Assembly (NCBI GenBank): GCA_001487125.1
Contig: LN913008.1
Location: 1-57,051, forward strand
DNA: 57,051 nt
Direction: 5' to 3'
From: Gabonibacter massiliensis
GTDB lineage: Bacteria; Bacteroidota; Bacteroidia; Bacteroidales; Marinifilaceae
Shown here: positions 38,161 to 45,383 of the stretch, in pieces
Layout: each line of letters starts with the position of its first letter
Position numbering within the stretch: the stretch's first letter is position 1
Position numbers and translations under genes: made by a program
Notes under the pieces: model-generated
Told to the model about the DNA's origin: nothing
Database searches by the model: none
What the model saw: the letters and a program-made list of their open reading frames with translations, nothing else

Positions 38161-38799
38161 TTAAAGCAACGGCATATAAATTATTTTTTTGGTTGCAAAA
38201 AACTCTTCTTCAAAAAAATCCGGAATACCATATACACGGACCTTATCTCTATACGGTTTTATCTCCTCGTCAAAATCCCCTCCCTTTATATAAAGAATCC
38301 CGTTCGGCAATTCGTTGTTTCCTCCTTTTCGAATGCGATTCCGCGTCCAGGACATAAAAGTTGGAAATGCCGTAACCGCCCTACTTACAATAAAATCAAA
38401 TTTTTCTTTTACCTCTTCAACCCGAAGTTGCTCCGCTCTTACGTTTTTAAGCCCCAAAGCTGTCACGATTTCCCGAACGACCTTTATCTTTTTACCGATC
38501 GAATCTACTAAAAAAAAATCCGTTTCCGGAAAAAGAATCGCCAAGGGGATTCCCGGAAAACCTCCGCCAGTACCGACATCCATAACCCGGGTACCCGGTT
38601 TGAAAGAGATAACTTTCGCGATGGCCATGGAATGCAATACATGATGTATTTCCAATTCGCCGATATCTTTTCGAGATATGACATTTATTTTTTCATTCCA
38701 TTCCCGGTACAGTCCTTCCAATTGTTCCAGTTGTTTTTTTTGCAAGTCACTCAATCCGGCAAAATATTTCTGAATGAATTCCATTGTTTCTTTAATCAT
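38161..38799 (-). CDS. rsmG: 16S rRNA (guanine527-N7)-methyltransferase
   Basis: A 212-residue Rossmann methyltransferase with the SAM-binding motif VMDVGTGGGFPGIPLAILFP and downstream signature FDFIVSRAVTAFPTFMSW, matching RsmG (GidB), which methylates G527 of 16S rRNA and whose loss gives low-level streptomycin resistance. Normal length. It starts 10 bp after the flippase-like gene, so the two are probably co-transcribed, and lies upstream of rho's own promoter. Confidence 0.95.
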   Translation of the reverse strand: MIKETMEFIQKYFAGLSDLQKKQLEQLEGLYREWNEKINVISRKDIGELEIHHVLHSMAIAKVISFKPGTRVMDVGTGGGFPGIPLAILFPETDFFLVDSIGKKIKVVREIVTALGLKNVRAEQLRVEEVKEKFDFIVSRAVTAFPTFMSWTRNRIRKGGNNELPNGILYIKGGDFDEEIKPYRDKVRVYGIPDFFEEEFFATKKIIYMPLL

Positions 38800-38809
38800 T
38801 AATAATTAA

Positions 38810-39805
38810 TTAGCGATTCCGATTGTAGATAGGCAAGTACAGCATACACAAAACTCCCATTACGATATACAATAAGGTCATCGCCCCGTGAGACAATAAA
38901 GCGAACGTCTTGGCCAGACTTTCCATTTCGGGAGTATTCGGCAGATACAACATCAAGGCAGCCACAACCATAAAATGCCATGCCCCGACACCCCCCTGAA
39001 CCGGAGCGACCATTCCATAACTGGAAATAACAAACACGGTTAGGCCGACCAGCATATTTAAGCCGGAGGTAAACTTGAAACAGAAGAAACAGACATACAG
39101 CATTAAAAAATACATCAACCAAATGAAAACAGTATGCGCTATAAACAACCATTTGTTATCCACTCCCTTTACGGCCCAAATACCCTCCTTTAATCCAGAT
39201 AAAAACTTATGTATCCGTGCCGAAAAAACGCCTTTCCGAACCAACCAAATCAATATCATTAACAGGATAACAAATAAAAAACCGATAGCCCAAATCCAAC
39301 CGGATGTCAGTAAACCGTACAGCTTTTCCTTTATATCTTCGTTAGTATCCAAAAAACGTACGACTTGTCCAAATTGAGATAAAATCACGACCAAAGTCAA
39401 CAATAGCAACATGATCATATCGAACACCCGCTCCGTGACGACCGTTCCTAACAACTTGGAAAAAGGTACCTGTTCATATTTAGCTACCACTCCGCAACGA
39501 GTGAACTCTCCCATTCGAGGAATGGCCAAGTTAGCAAAATAACCGATCATAACCCCCATAAAACTATTCATGAAAGAGATCTTATAGCCCATGGACCGAG
39601 TCAACAACTGCCAACGCATAGCCCGGCTGACGTGACTAAGAATTCCCAACACCACGCCGACCCATACCCAAGTATAATTTACATCTTCACGCAATACTTT
39701 CATTAAATCCGCCGGATTCTGATCCCGGTATACCAACCAAAACAAGAAAACCGTTACGGCAAAAAAAGCAAAAAACTTTATTATTTGCTTATATATTGGC
39801 TTCAT
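38810..39805 (-). CDS. Lysylphosphatidylglycerol synthase-type transmembrane (flippase-like) protein
   Basis: A 331-residue inner-membrane protein with about eight spans, of the UPF0104/YbhN family (lysylphosphatidylglycerol synthase TM region). Family signs are SRAMRWQLLTRSMGYKISF, GYFANLAIPRMGEFTRCGVV and TVVTERVFDMIMLLLL. Relatives are proposed lipid flippases, without an attached aminoacyl transferase here. Pairs with rsmG (10-bp gap). A -7 box (TACATTTG, forward 39882-39889) lies upstream. Confidence 0.85.
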   Translation of the reverse strand: MKPIYKQIIKFFAFFAVTVFLFWLVYRDQNPADLMKVLREDVNYTWVWVGVVLGILSHVSRAMRWQLLTRSMGYKISFMNSFMGVMIGYFANLAIPRMGEFTRCGVVAKYEQVPFSKLLGTVVTERVFDMIMLLLLTLVVILSQFGQVVRFLDTNEDIKEKLYGLLTSGWIWAIGFLFVILLMILIWLVRKGVFSARIHKFLSGLKEGIWAVKGVDNKWLFIAHTVFIWLMYFLMLYVCFFCFKFTSGLNMLVGLTVFVISSYGMVAPVQGGVGAWHFMVVAALMLYLPNTPEMESLAKTFALLSHGAMTLLYIVMGVLCMLYLPIYNRNR

Positions 39806-39881
39806 CCATCAACTTTAGTAAAGTTCACACTTTAATAATTTCCTCAAATCAAAATAAAATGATTATTTTGTAAGTTGATTG

Positions 39882-39889
39882 CAAATGTA
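39882..39889 (-). promoter_or_regulatory. -7 box upstream of the flippase gene
   Basis: On the minus strand TACATTTG matches TANNTTTG, 77 bp ahead of the start at 39805. The -33 region is TTTTTC-like, about 19-20 bp away. Confidence 0.45.
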
Positions 39890-39971
39890 CATTATTAATC
39901 GGAAGTTGAAAAATTAGGGAGGAGAAAGTCGTTATAATGTAAGCACATTGTTTTTAATACAACAGGAACAG

Positions 39972-40739
39972 ATGGGTATTGTAAAAGCTAAAAAATATTT
40001 AGGACAACATTTCCTAAAAGATCAAAATATCGCTCGAAAGATCACGGACAGTCTTCTTCCTTTAACGGCAAACGTGTTGGAAATAGGACCTGGGATGGGT
40101 ATCTTAACCCAGTATTTACTAAAAAATAACCGATTTTCAGTTTTGGCTATCGATATCGACCAAGAGTCCATAAGCTACCTCCACGAGGCCTTTCCGCAAC
40201 AGAAAAAACAGATCATTTACGGTGACTTCCTTAAAATGGATCTCACTCTTTTTCAAAAAGAACCTTTTTCAATAATAGGAAATTTACCTTATAATATCTC
40301 GTCGCAGATTTTTTTCAGAGTTATTGAAAACAGAGATTACATTCCACAGGTTGTCTGTATGATACAAAAAGAGGTCGCCGATCGGATCAGTGCTTCCCAC
40401 GGAAACAAAACCTATGGGATATTAAGTGTTTTCTTACAAACTTTTTATCATATAGAATACCTTTTTACCGTGAATGAACAGGTATTTGATCCCCCTCCCA
40501 AAGTAAAATCCGCTGTTATCCGTCTGACGCGTAACCGAAGGGAAAAATTGGATTGCAAAGAACAACTGTTTTTCAACGTCGTAAAAACCGGTTTTAATCA
40601 AAGGAGAAAAACACTCCGAAATTCATTAAAACCGATTTTACCCCCGGAATTTACTTCGGATATGTTAAATTTGCGACCCGAACAACTTAGCGCAGAAGAC
40701 TTCATCACGCTATGTAAAGCCATAGAAAACAACTTATAA
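39972..40739 (+). CDS. rsmA: 16S rRNA dimethyladenosine transferase
   Basis: A 255-residue methyltransferase (KsgA) that dimethylates two adjacent adenosines near the 3' end of 16S rRNA. Signatures are KYLGQHFLKD at the start, the SAM motif VLEIGPGMGILTQYLL and the catalytic NLPYNISSQIFF. The start ATG 39972 follows AGGAAC; the frame's upstream TTG at 39948 is unlikely. Overlap-free, 14 bp ahead of mgtE in what looks like a two-gene operon. Confidence 0.96.
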   Translation: MGIVKAKKYLGQHFLKDQNIARKITDSLLPLTANVLEIGPGMGILTQYLLKNNRFSVLAIDIDQESISYLHEAFPQQKKQIIYGDFLKMDLTLFQKEPFSIIGNLPYNISSQIFFRVIENRDYIPQVVCMIQKEVADRISASHGNKTYGILSVFLQTFYHIEYLFTVNEQVFDPPPKVKSAVIRLTRNRREKLDCKEQLFFNVVKTGFNQRRKTLRNSLKPILPPEFTSDMLNLRPEQLSAEDFITLCKAIENNL

Positions 40740-40753
40740 CAGACCTGACAAGC

Positions 40754-42121
40754 ATGCAACAATTTGAATTGACCAACGAGTTTCTCGCCAAATTAGAAGA
40801 AATCATCAACGCGAACGATAAAGAGGGAGCTTCCAAAATAGTGGAAACCCTCCACCCTGCCGATATCGCCGAAATCTTAGAAGAACTCGATAATAAACAG
40901 GCTCAATTCTTATTCTTACTTCTTGATAATGAGTTAGCCGGTGACGTATTAGCAGAATTGGAAGAGGACGAACGTAAACGTTTTATCGAATCTTTTCCCC
41001 CGGAAATCATCGCTAAGCGTTTCATCGACAATATGGATTCGGATGATGCGGCGGATTTGGTAGGAAGCATGTCCGATGAACAACAACACGAAGTACTTTC
41101 CCACATAGAGGACTTGGAACAAGCCGGAGATATTGTCGACCTGTTGCACTATGATGAAGATACCGCCGGTGGTCTGATGGGAAAAGAGTTAGTTGCCGTC
41201 AATGAAAATTGGACCGTATTGACCTGCCTCAGGGAGTTGAGTCGACAAGCCGAAAATATCGGAGAAATTTTCTACGTGTATGTCGTTGACGATGACAACG
41301 TACTAAAAGGAAGATTATCATTAAAAAAAATGATCTTATCCCCGACATCGACCAAAATAAATAAACTGTATAACCCTGACGTCATCTTCGTTAACACGGA
41401 CGAGACCGCGGAATCGGTAGGACGGATCATGCAAAAATACGATTTGGTAGCCATTCCGGTCGTGGATTCCATCGGACGACTGGTAGGTCGAATTACGATC
41501 GACGACGTCGTGGATGTCATTCGTGAAGAGGCTGAAAAAGACTATCATATGATGTCCGGTATCACCCAAGACGTGGAATCTTCGGATACGATATGGGACC
41601 AGACAAAAGCTCGTCTACCTTGGTTAATCATAGGTCTTTTCGGAGGAATGATAGCTGCCTATATGATCTCGTTCTACCAGGCGGATATTGCCCTTTTCCC
41701 GGCTACGGCCATGTTTATCCCTGTTATCACCGCCATGGGAGGAAATGTAGGAATACAATCTTCGGCCATCGTCGTAAAAGGTTTGGCCTCCAATTCTCTC
41801 GGAGTAAAAAATATTTTCCAAAACATTATTAAGGAAATAGGAGGAGCTTTAATCAACGCTACCATATGCTCTTCCATCATTTTTGTCCTCACCCTTTGTT
41901 TCAATATGAACTCTTTCGCCATGCCGCTCACGGTAACGATTTCTCTCTTTACGGTAATTATTTTTGCTTCGCTATTCGGAACGGCTTTCCCTCTGTTACT
42001 CAATAGAATCAATATTGACCCGGCTCTGGCTACCGGTCCTTTCATCACCTTAACCAATGATATCATCGGATTAAATATCTATCTTTTCATCGGAAAATTA
42101 ATCCTTGCCGAACTATTATAA
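40754..42121 (+). CDS. mgtE: MgtE-family magnesium transporter
   Basis: A 455-residue inner-membrane magnesium channel. The order is the acidic N-terminal superhelix (LHPADIAEILEELDNKQAQF, FIDNMDSDDAADLVGSMSDE), two CBS domains (about 140-255, TAGGLMGKELVAVNENWTVL) and five membrane spans (AAYMISFYQADIALFPATAM, GNVGIQSSAIVVKGL). The N and CBS parts sense cytosolic magnesium and gate the pore. Encoded 14 bp after rsmA. Confidence 0.95.
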   Translation: MQQFELTNEFLAKLEEIINANDKEGASKIVETLHPADIAEILEELDNKQAQFLFLLLDNELAGDVLAELEEDERKRFIESFPPEIIAKRFIDNMDSDDAADLVGSMSDEQQHEVLSHIEDLEQAGDIVDLLHYDEDTAGGLMGKELVAVNENWTVLTCLRELSRQAENIGEIFYVYVVDDDNVLKGRLSLKKMILSPTSTKINKLYNPDVIFVNTDETAESVGRIMQKYDLVAIPVVDSIGRLVGRITIDDVVDVIREEAEKDYHMMSGITQDVESSDTIWDQTKARLPWLIIGLFGGMIAAYMISFYQADIALFPATAMFIPVITAMGGNVGIQSSAIVVKGLASNSLGVKNIFQNIIKEIGGALINATICSSIIFVLTLCFNMNSFAMPLTVTISLFTVIIFASLFGTAFPLLLNRINIDPALATGPFITLTNDIIGLNIYLFIGKLILAELL

Positions 42122-42171
42122 CCCCCCTTTAGCATTAGCTTCCAAAAGCACTTTTTTAATTACAGAAAAAA

Positions 42172-42202
42172 TTGTTTAATTAAAAGAGTGTTGCTAACTT
42201 GC
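42172..42202 (+). promoter_or_regulatory. Candidate promoter of the CoA-transferase gene
   Basis: TTG (42172-42174), a 20-bp spacer and TAACTTGC (42195-42202) resemble the Bacteroidetes promoter with one T less in the -7 element. It lies 62 bp ahead of the start at 42264. The C1 peptidase has a similar TACCTTGC box. Confidence 0.4.
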
Positions 42203-42263
42203 GCCCTCGATAAGAAAGAAAAACTGCTATAAATCATAAGGCGTTAAGATAAAATAAATCATT

Positions 42264-43571
42264 ATGTATCAAGGAATAAAAACAGTATCATTTGAAGAAG
42301 CTGTAAAAGTAGTGAAATCGGGTGACCGAATTCACATTCACAGTGTTGCTTGTGCTCCGCAAGGATTGATTCAAGCCCTTTGTAACAGAGGTCGTGCAGG
42401 TGAATTAAAAGGTGTAAGAATACAACACCTGCACACGGAAGGAAGCGCTCCCTATGCCGAAGCCGAATTCGAAGGTGTTTTCCTTCTCGAATCTTATTTC
42501 GTGGGAAGCAATGTTCGCAAACCGACCCAAGCCGGTTATGCCGATTATGTTCCCGTTCACTTGAGTGAAACACAAAAATTAATCCGCAGCGGAATTCATC
42601 CGATAGACGTAGCTATGATTCAAGTGTGTCCGCCGGATAAACACGGATACGTATCTATGGGGACCTCCGTTGACGCGACTTTAGCTGCCGTACAAAACGC
42701 GAAAACGGTTATTGCCGTCATCAATCCGAATGTTCCCAGAGCATGGGGTGACGCTATCATTAAATTATCGGATATCGATGTCTTCTGCGAAGACAACACG
42801 CCGTTAATCGAAGCACATCCGGCCTCTCTAACGGAAGAGGATATCAAAATCGGAAAAAACTGCGCCGCATTAATCGAAGACGGAGCTACCTTGCAAATGG
42901 GAATCGGAGCTATTCCGAATGCCGTGCTTTCTCAATTGGGAAATCATAAAAATTTAGGTATTCACACCGAAATGTTCGCAGACGGCGTACTGCCTCTCTA
43001 TGCCAAAGGAGTCATCAATAACTTAAATAAAAAATTCGATAAAGGAAAGATCGTATCCACCTTCTTAATGGGTTCCAAAGAAGTATATGATTTCATCGAC
43101 GATAACCCGGCCGTAGCCATGATGGATGTAGGGTATACCAACGACCCGTGCATCATCGCTCAACAACCTAAGATGACAGCCATTAATTCGGCTCTGTCCG
43201 TCGATATTACGGGACAGGTGAATGCCGACTCCATCGGGTGCAAATTTTACAGCGGTTGCGGCGGCCAATTGGATTTCATCCGCGGAGCAGCAGCCAGCGA
43301 AGGAGGTAAACCCATCATCGCCTTACCCTCCGTTACCAATAAAGGAGTGAGCAAAATTACCCCGACCCTATTAAACGGAGCCGGAGTCGTGACCACCCGT
43401 TTTGACGTCCACTATATCGTAACGGAATTCGGTGCGGCCGATTTATACGGAAAAACACTGCAACAAAGAGCAAAAGCACTTATCGCTATCGCACATCCGG
43501 ATCATCAGGAAGAGTTGGACAAAGCAGCCTTCGAACGATTCGGCAGTCATTTCCATTTTATCCAAAAATAA
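42264..43571 (+). CDS. Acetyl-CoA hydrolase / 4-hydroxybutyrate (butyryl) CoA-transferase family
   Basis: A 435-residue class-I CoA-transferase of the 4-hydroxybutyrate/acetyl-CoA hydrolase group. The catalytic Glu236 sits in HTEMFADG, and the oxyanion region is GGQLDFIRGA; LHTEGSAPYAE and PPDKHGYVSMGTSVD are family motifs. Such enzymes move CoA between acetate, butyrate and 4-hydroxybutyrate; in gut Bacteroidales that form butyrate they release butyrate from butyryl-CoA. The exact acyl substrate cannot be read from sequence. Monocistronic, closed by a terminator at 43580-43610. Confidence 0.9.
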   Translation: MYQGIKTVSFEEAVKVVKSGDRIHIHSVACAPQGLIQALCNRGRAGELKGVRIQHLHTEGSAPYAEAEFEGVFLLESYFVGSNVRKPTQAGYADYVPVHLSETQKLIRSGIHPIDVAMIQVCPPDKHGYVSMGTSVDATLAAVQNAKTVIAVINPNVPRAWGDAIIKLSDIDVFCEDNTPLIEAHPASLTEEDIKIGKNCAALIEDGATLQMGIGAIPNAVLSQLGNHKNLGIHTEMFADGVLPLYAKGVINNLNKKFDKGKIVSTFLMGSKEVYDFIDDNPAVAMMDVGYTNDPCIIAQQPKMTAINSALSVDITGQVNADSIGCKFYSGCGGQLDFIRGAAASEGGKPIIALPSVTNKGVSKITPTLLNGAGVVTTRFDVHYIVTEFGAADLYGKTLQQRAKALIAIAHPDHQEELDKAAFERFGSHFHFIQK

Positions 43572-43579
43572 AAAGAAAA

Positions 43580-43610
43580 GAGGAAGCTTAAATTAGCTTC
43601 CTCTTTTTTT
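43580..43610 (+). terminator. Terminator after the CoA-transferase
   Basis: GAGGAAGCT (43580-43588) pairs with AGCTTCCTC (43595-43603), then a seven-T run at 43604-43610. Confidence 0.92.
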
Positions 43611-43615
43611 ATTAC

Positions 43616-43623
43616 TATTTTTG
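43616..43623 (+). promoter_or_regulatory. -7 box for the dGTPase gene
   Basis: TATTTTTG fits TANNTTTG, 48 bp ahead of the ATG at 43672; it supports that start over the TTG at 43621, which lies inside the promoter box. Confidence 0.5.
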
Positions 43624-43671
43624 TACATAATACCGATCAATGGATCAGGTATTTTTTTTAAATTTTTTATT

Positions 43672-45018
43672 ATGGATTGGAATAAACTTATATCTGCCAG
43701 ACGGTATCAACCGGGAAGTGCCCCCACCCTATTTCGTTCGCACGATCGTTCGCAATTCCAAAGGGACTACGATCGTTTGATCTTCTCTTCTCCCTTCAGA
43801 CGCTTACAAAACAAAACCCAGGTATTTCCTTTACCGGGAAACATATTCGTGCACAACAGACTGACCCATAGTCTGGAAGTAGCCAGTGTAGGGCGTTCCT
43901 TAGGAATCAAAATCGCCCAATTTATAAAGCAAAGAGAGAGAGTAGAAAACCCTGAAATTTTAGAGGAAATCGGAACGATTGTCAGTACGGCTTGCCTGGC
44001 CCATGATTTAGGAAATCCCCCTTTCGGTCACTCCGGTGAAGAGGCCATATCTTACTTTTTCATAGATGGTGAGGGACAATACCTAAAAAAATTACTCACG
44101 GATGAAGAGTGGGCGGATATCAGTCATTTTGAAGGGAACGCAAATGCCTTCAGATTACTAACCCATAACTTTAACGGCCGGCGGCCGGGAGGATATACCA
44201 TGACATATACCACGTTAGCCTCCATCGTCAAATATCCCTTCGAATCCAAAGCGGCAGTTAAAGGGCATAAATACGGTTTTTTCCAAAGTGAAAAAGAGAT
44301 TTACCGGGAAATTGCCGAAGAGTTGGGATTAATCCAGCTGAATGAAAAACCTCTTCAATTCGTACGCCACCCTTTAGTCTTCTTAGTCGAAGCCGCAGAT
44401 GATATCTGCTACCAAATTATGGATATCGAAGATTCCCATAAACTGAAAATTTTATCTTACGATGAGACGACCAAAATATTATTAAATTTCTACGATAAGG
44501 AAGAGGATAAAGAGGATTTGAAAACGATAGCCAAAACATTCAAAATAGTTACCGACAAAAATGAGTGTATCGCTTTTTTACGAGCCGGAATCATCAACAA
44601 ATTGATCAATGCCTGCGCCAACGTATTCTGTGAGAATTACGAGGCAATCATGAACGGTACATTCAAAGGTTCTCTGATACAACACCTTTCCGGAATCAAT
44701 AAAACAGCTTATGATGCCTGCACCGATTTGGCTTATTCGCGCATATACCATACCAATATCGTGACTCAAATTCAAATAGCCGGTTTCAAAATATTGGCCA
44801 CGATCCTTAAAGAATACATCGATGCCGTCCTGAAACCGGGAACCTATTATGCCCGAAATATATTATCCATCATGCCGGAACAATACAAAGTACACCAAGA
44901 CGATAGCATTTATACAAAAATTCAAACCGTAACCGATTATGTATCGGGGATGACCGATTCCTACGCCCTGAATCTTTACCGCAAAATAAAAGGTATCGAA
45001 CTACCCGAAATCAAATAA
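43672..45018 (+). CDS. dgt: Deoxyguanosinetriphosphate triphosphohydrolase
   Basis: A 448-residue HD-domain enzyme that removes triphosphate from dGTP (and perhaps other dNTPs), helping control the nucleotide pool. Motifs are RRLQNKTQVF, NRLTHSLEVASVGR and the HD pair in CLAHDLGNPPFGHSGEEA, then VEAADDICYQIMDIEDSHKL. Length fits the family. The start ATG 43672 is 48 bp after a -7 box. It stands alone and is followed by a repeat-rich gap. Confidence 0.94.
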   Translation: MDWNKLISARRYQPGSAPTLFRSHDRSQFQRDYDRLIFSSPFRRLQNKTQVFPLPGNIFVHNRLTHSLEVASVGRSLGIKIAQFIKQRERVENPEILEEIGTIVSTACLAHDLGNPPFGHSGEEAISYFFIDGEGQYLKKLLTDEEWADISHFEGNANAFRLLTHNFNGRRPGGYTMTYTTLASIVKYPFESKAAVKGHKYGFFQSEKEIYREIAEELGLIQLNEKPLQFVRHPLVFLVEAADDICYQIMDIEDSHKLKILSYDETTKILLNFYDKEEDKEDLKTIAKTFKIVTDKNECIAFLRAGIINKLINACANVFCENYEAIMNGTFKGSLIQHLSGINKTAYDACTDLAYSRIYHTNIVTQIQIAGFKILATILKEYIDAVLKPGTYYARNILSIMPEQYKVHQDDSIYTKIQTVTDYVSGMTDSYALNLYRKIKGIELPEIK

Positions 45019-45024
45019 AATACC

Positions 45025-45240
45025 TCAATCAATTGACAATTGACGATTGTAGATTGTAGATTGTAGATTGTAAATTAAAGGATCGGGGGATTGAGAGATT
45101 ACGTGATTAGGGTGATTATGCGATTGAGGGATTAGAAAGCTTGACGATTGTAGATTGTAAATTAACAAAACAGCATTCAATTTAAAATTTACAATCTGCA
45201 ATTTACAATTAAAGGATTGACGATTGCAGAATAAATGCTT
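45025..45240. repeat. Degenerate GATT repeat block B with inverted arms
   Basis: Four tandem GATTGTA units (45045-45072) are followed by looser GATT-plus-four units (GATTGAGA, GATTACGT, GATTAGGG, GATTATGC, GATTGAGG, GATTAGAA) up to about 45136. A second copy GATTGTAGATTGTAAATT (45146-45163) faces AATTTACAATCTGCAATT (45186-45203), able to form an 18-nt arm with one mismatch. The same vocabulary recurs at 27592-27636 and 56855-56975. Confidence 0.65.
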
Positions 45241-45243
45241 AAA

Positions 45244-45284
45244 AGAGCTTGTCTAAAGTTTTGTTATTAGACAAGCTCTTTTTT
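45244..45284. terminator. Bidirectional terminator in the dgt / import locus 2 gap
   Basis: AGAGCTTGTCTAA (45244-45256) pairs perfectly with TTAGACAAGCTCT (45267-45279), followed by a T run on the plus strand and preceded by A on the other. It ends the dgt transcript. Confidence 0.85.
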
Positions 45285-45320
45285 ATTCAATGCATTTTCA
45301 AGCGGATCTACCTATAAAGC

Positions 45321-45345
45321 ACCGAATCCTCCAGAGGGATTCGGT
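45321..45345. other. Hairpin close to the 3' end of import locus 2
   Basis: ACCGAATCC (45321-45329) pairs with GGATTCGGT (45337-45345) over a 7-nt loop. No T run follows on the minus strand, so it could be an mRNA 3'-end protector rather than a full terminator. Confidence 0.5.
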
Positions 45346-45383
45346 CACTTTATATATCTTGCTAAAAATATGAGTTTTACGAA

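Noticed and set aside
45025-45240. CRISPR array in the repeat-rich gap
   Set aside because: Units are 7-8 bp with no spacers of constant length and no cas genes nearby.
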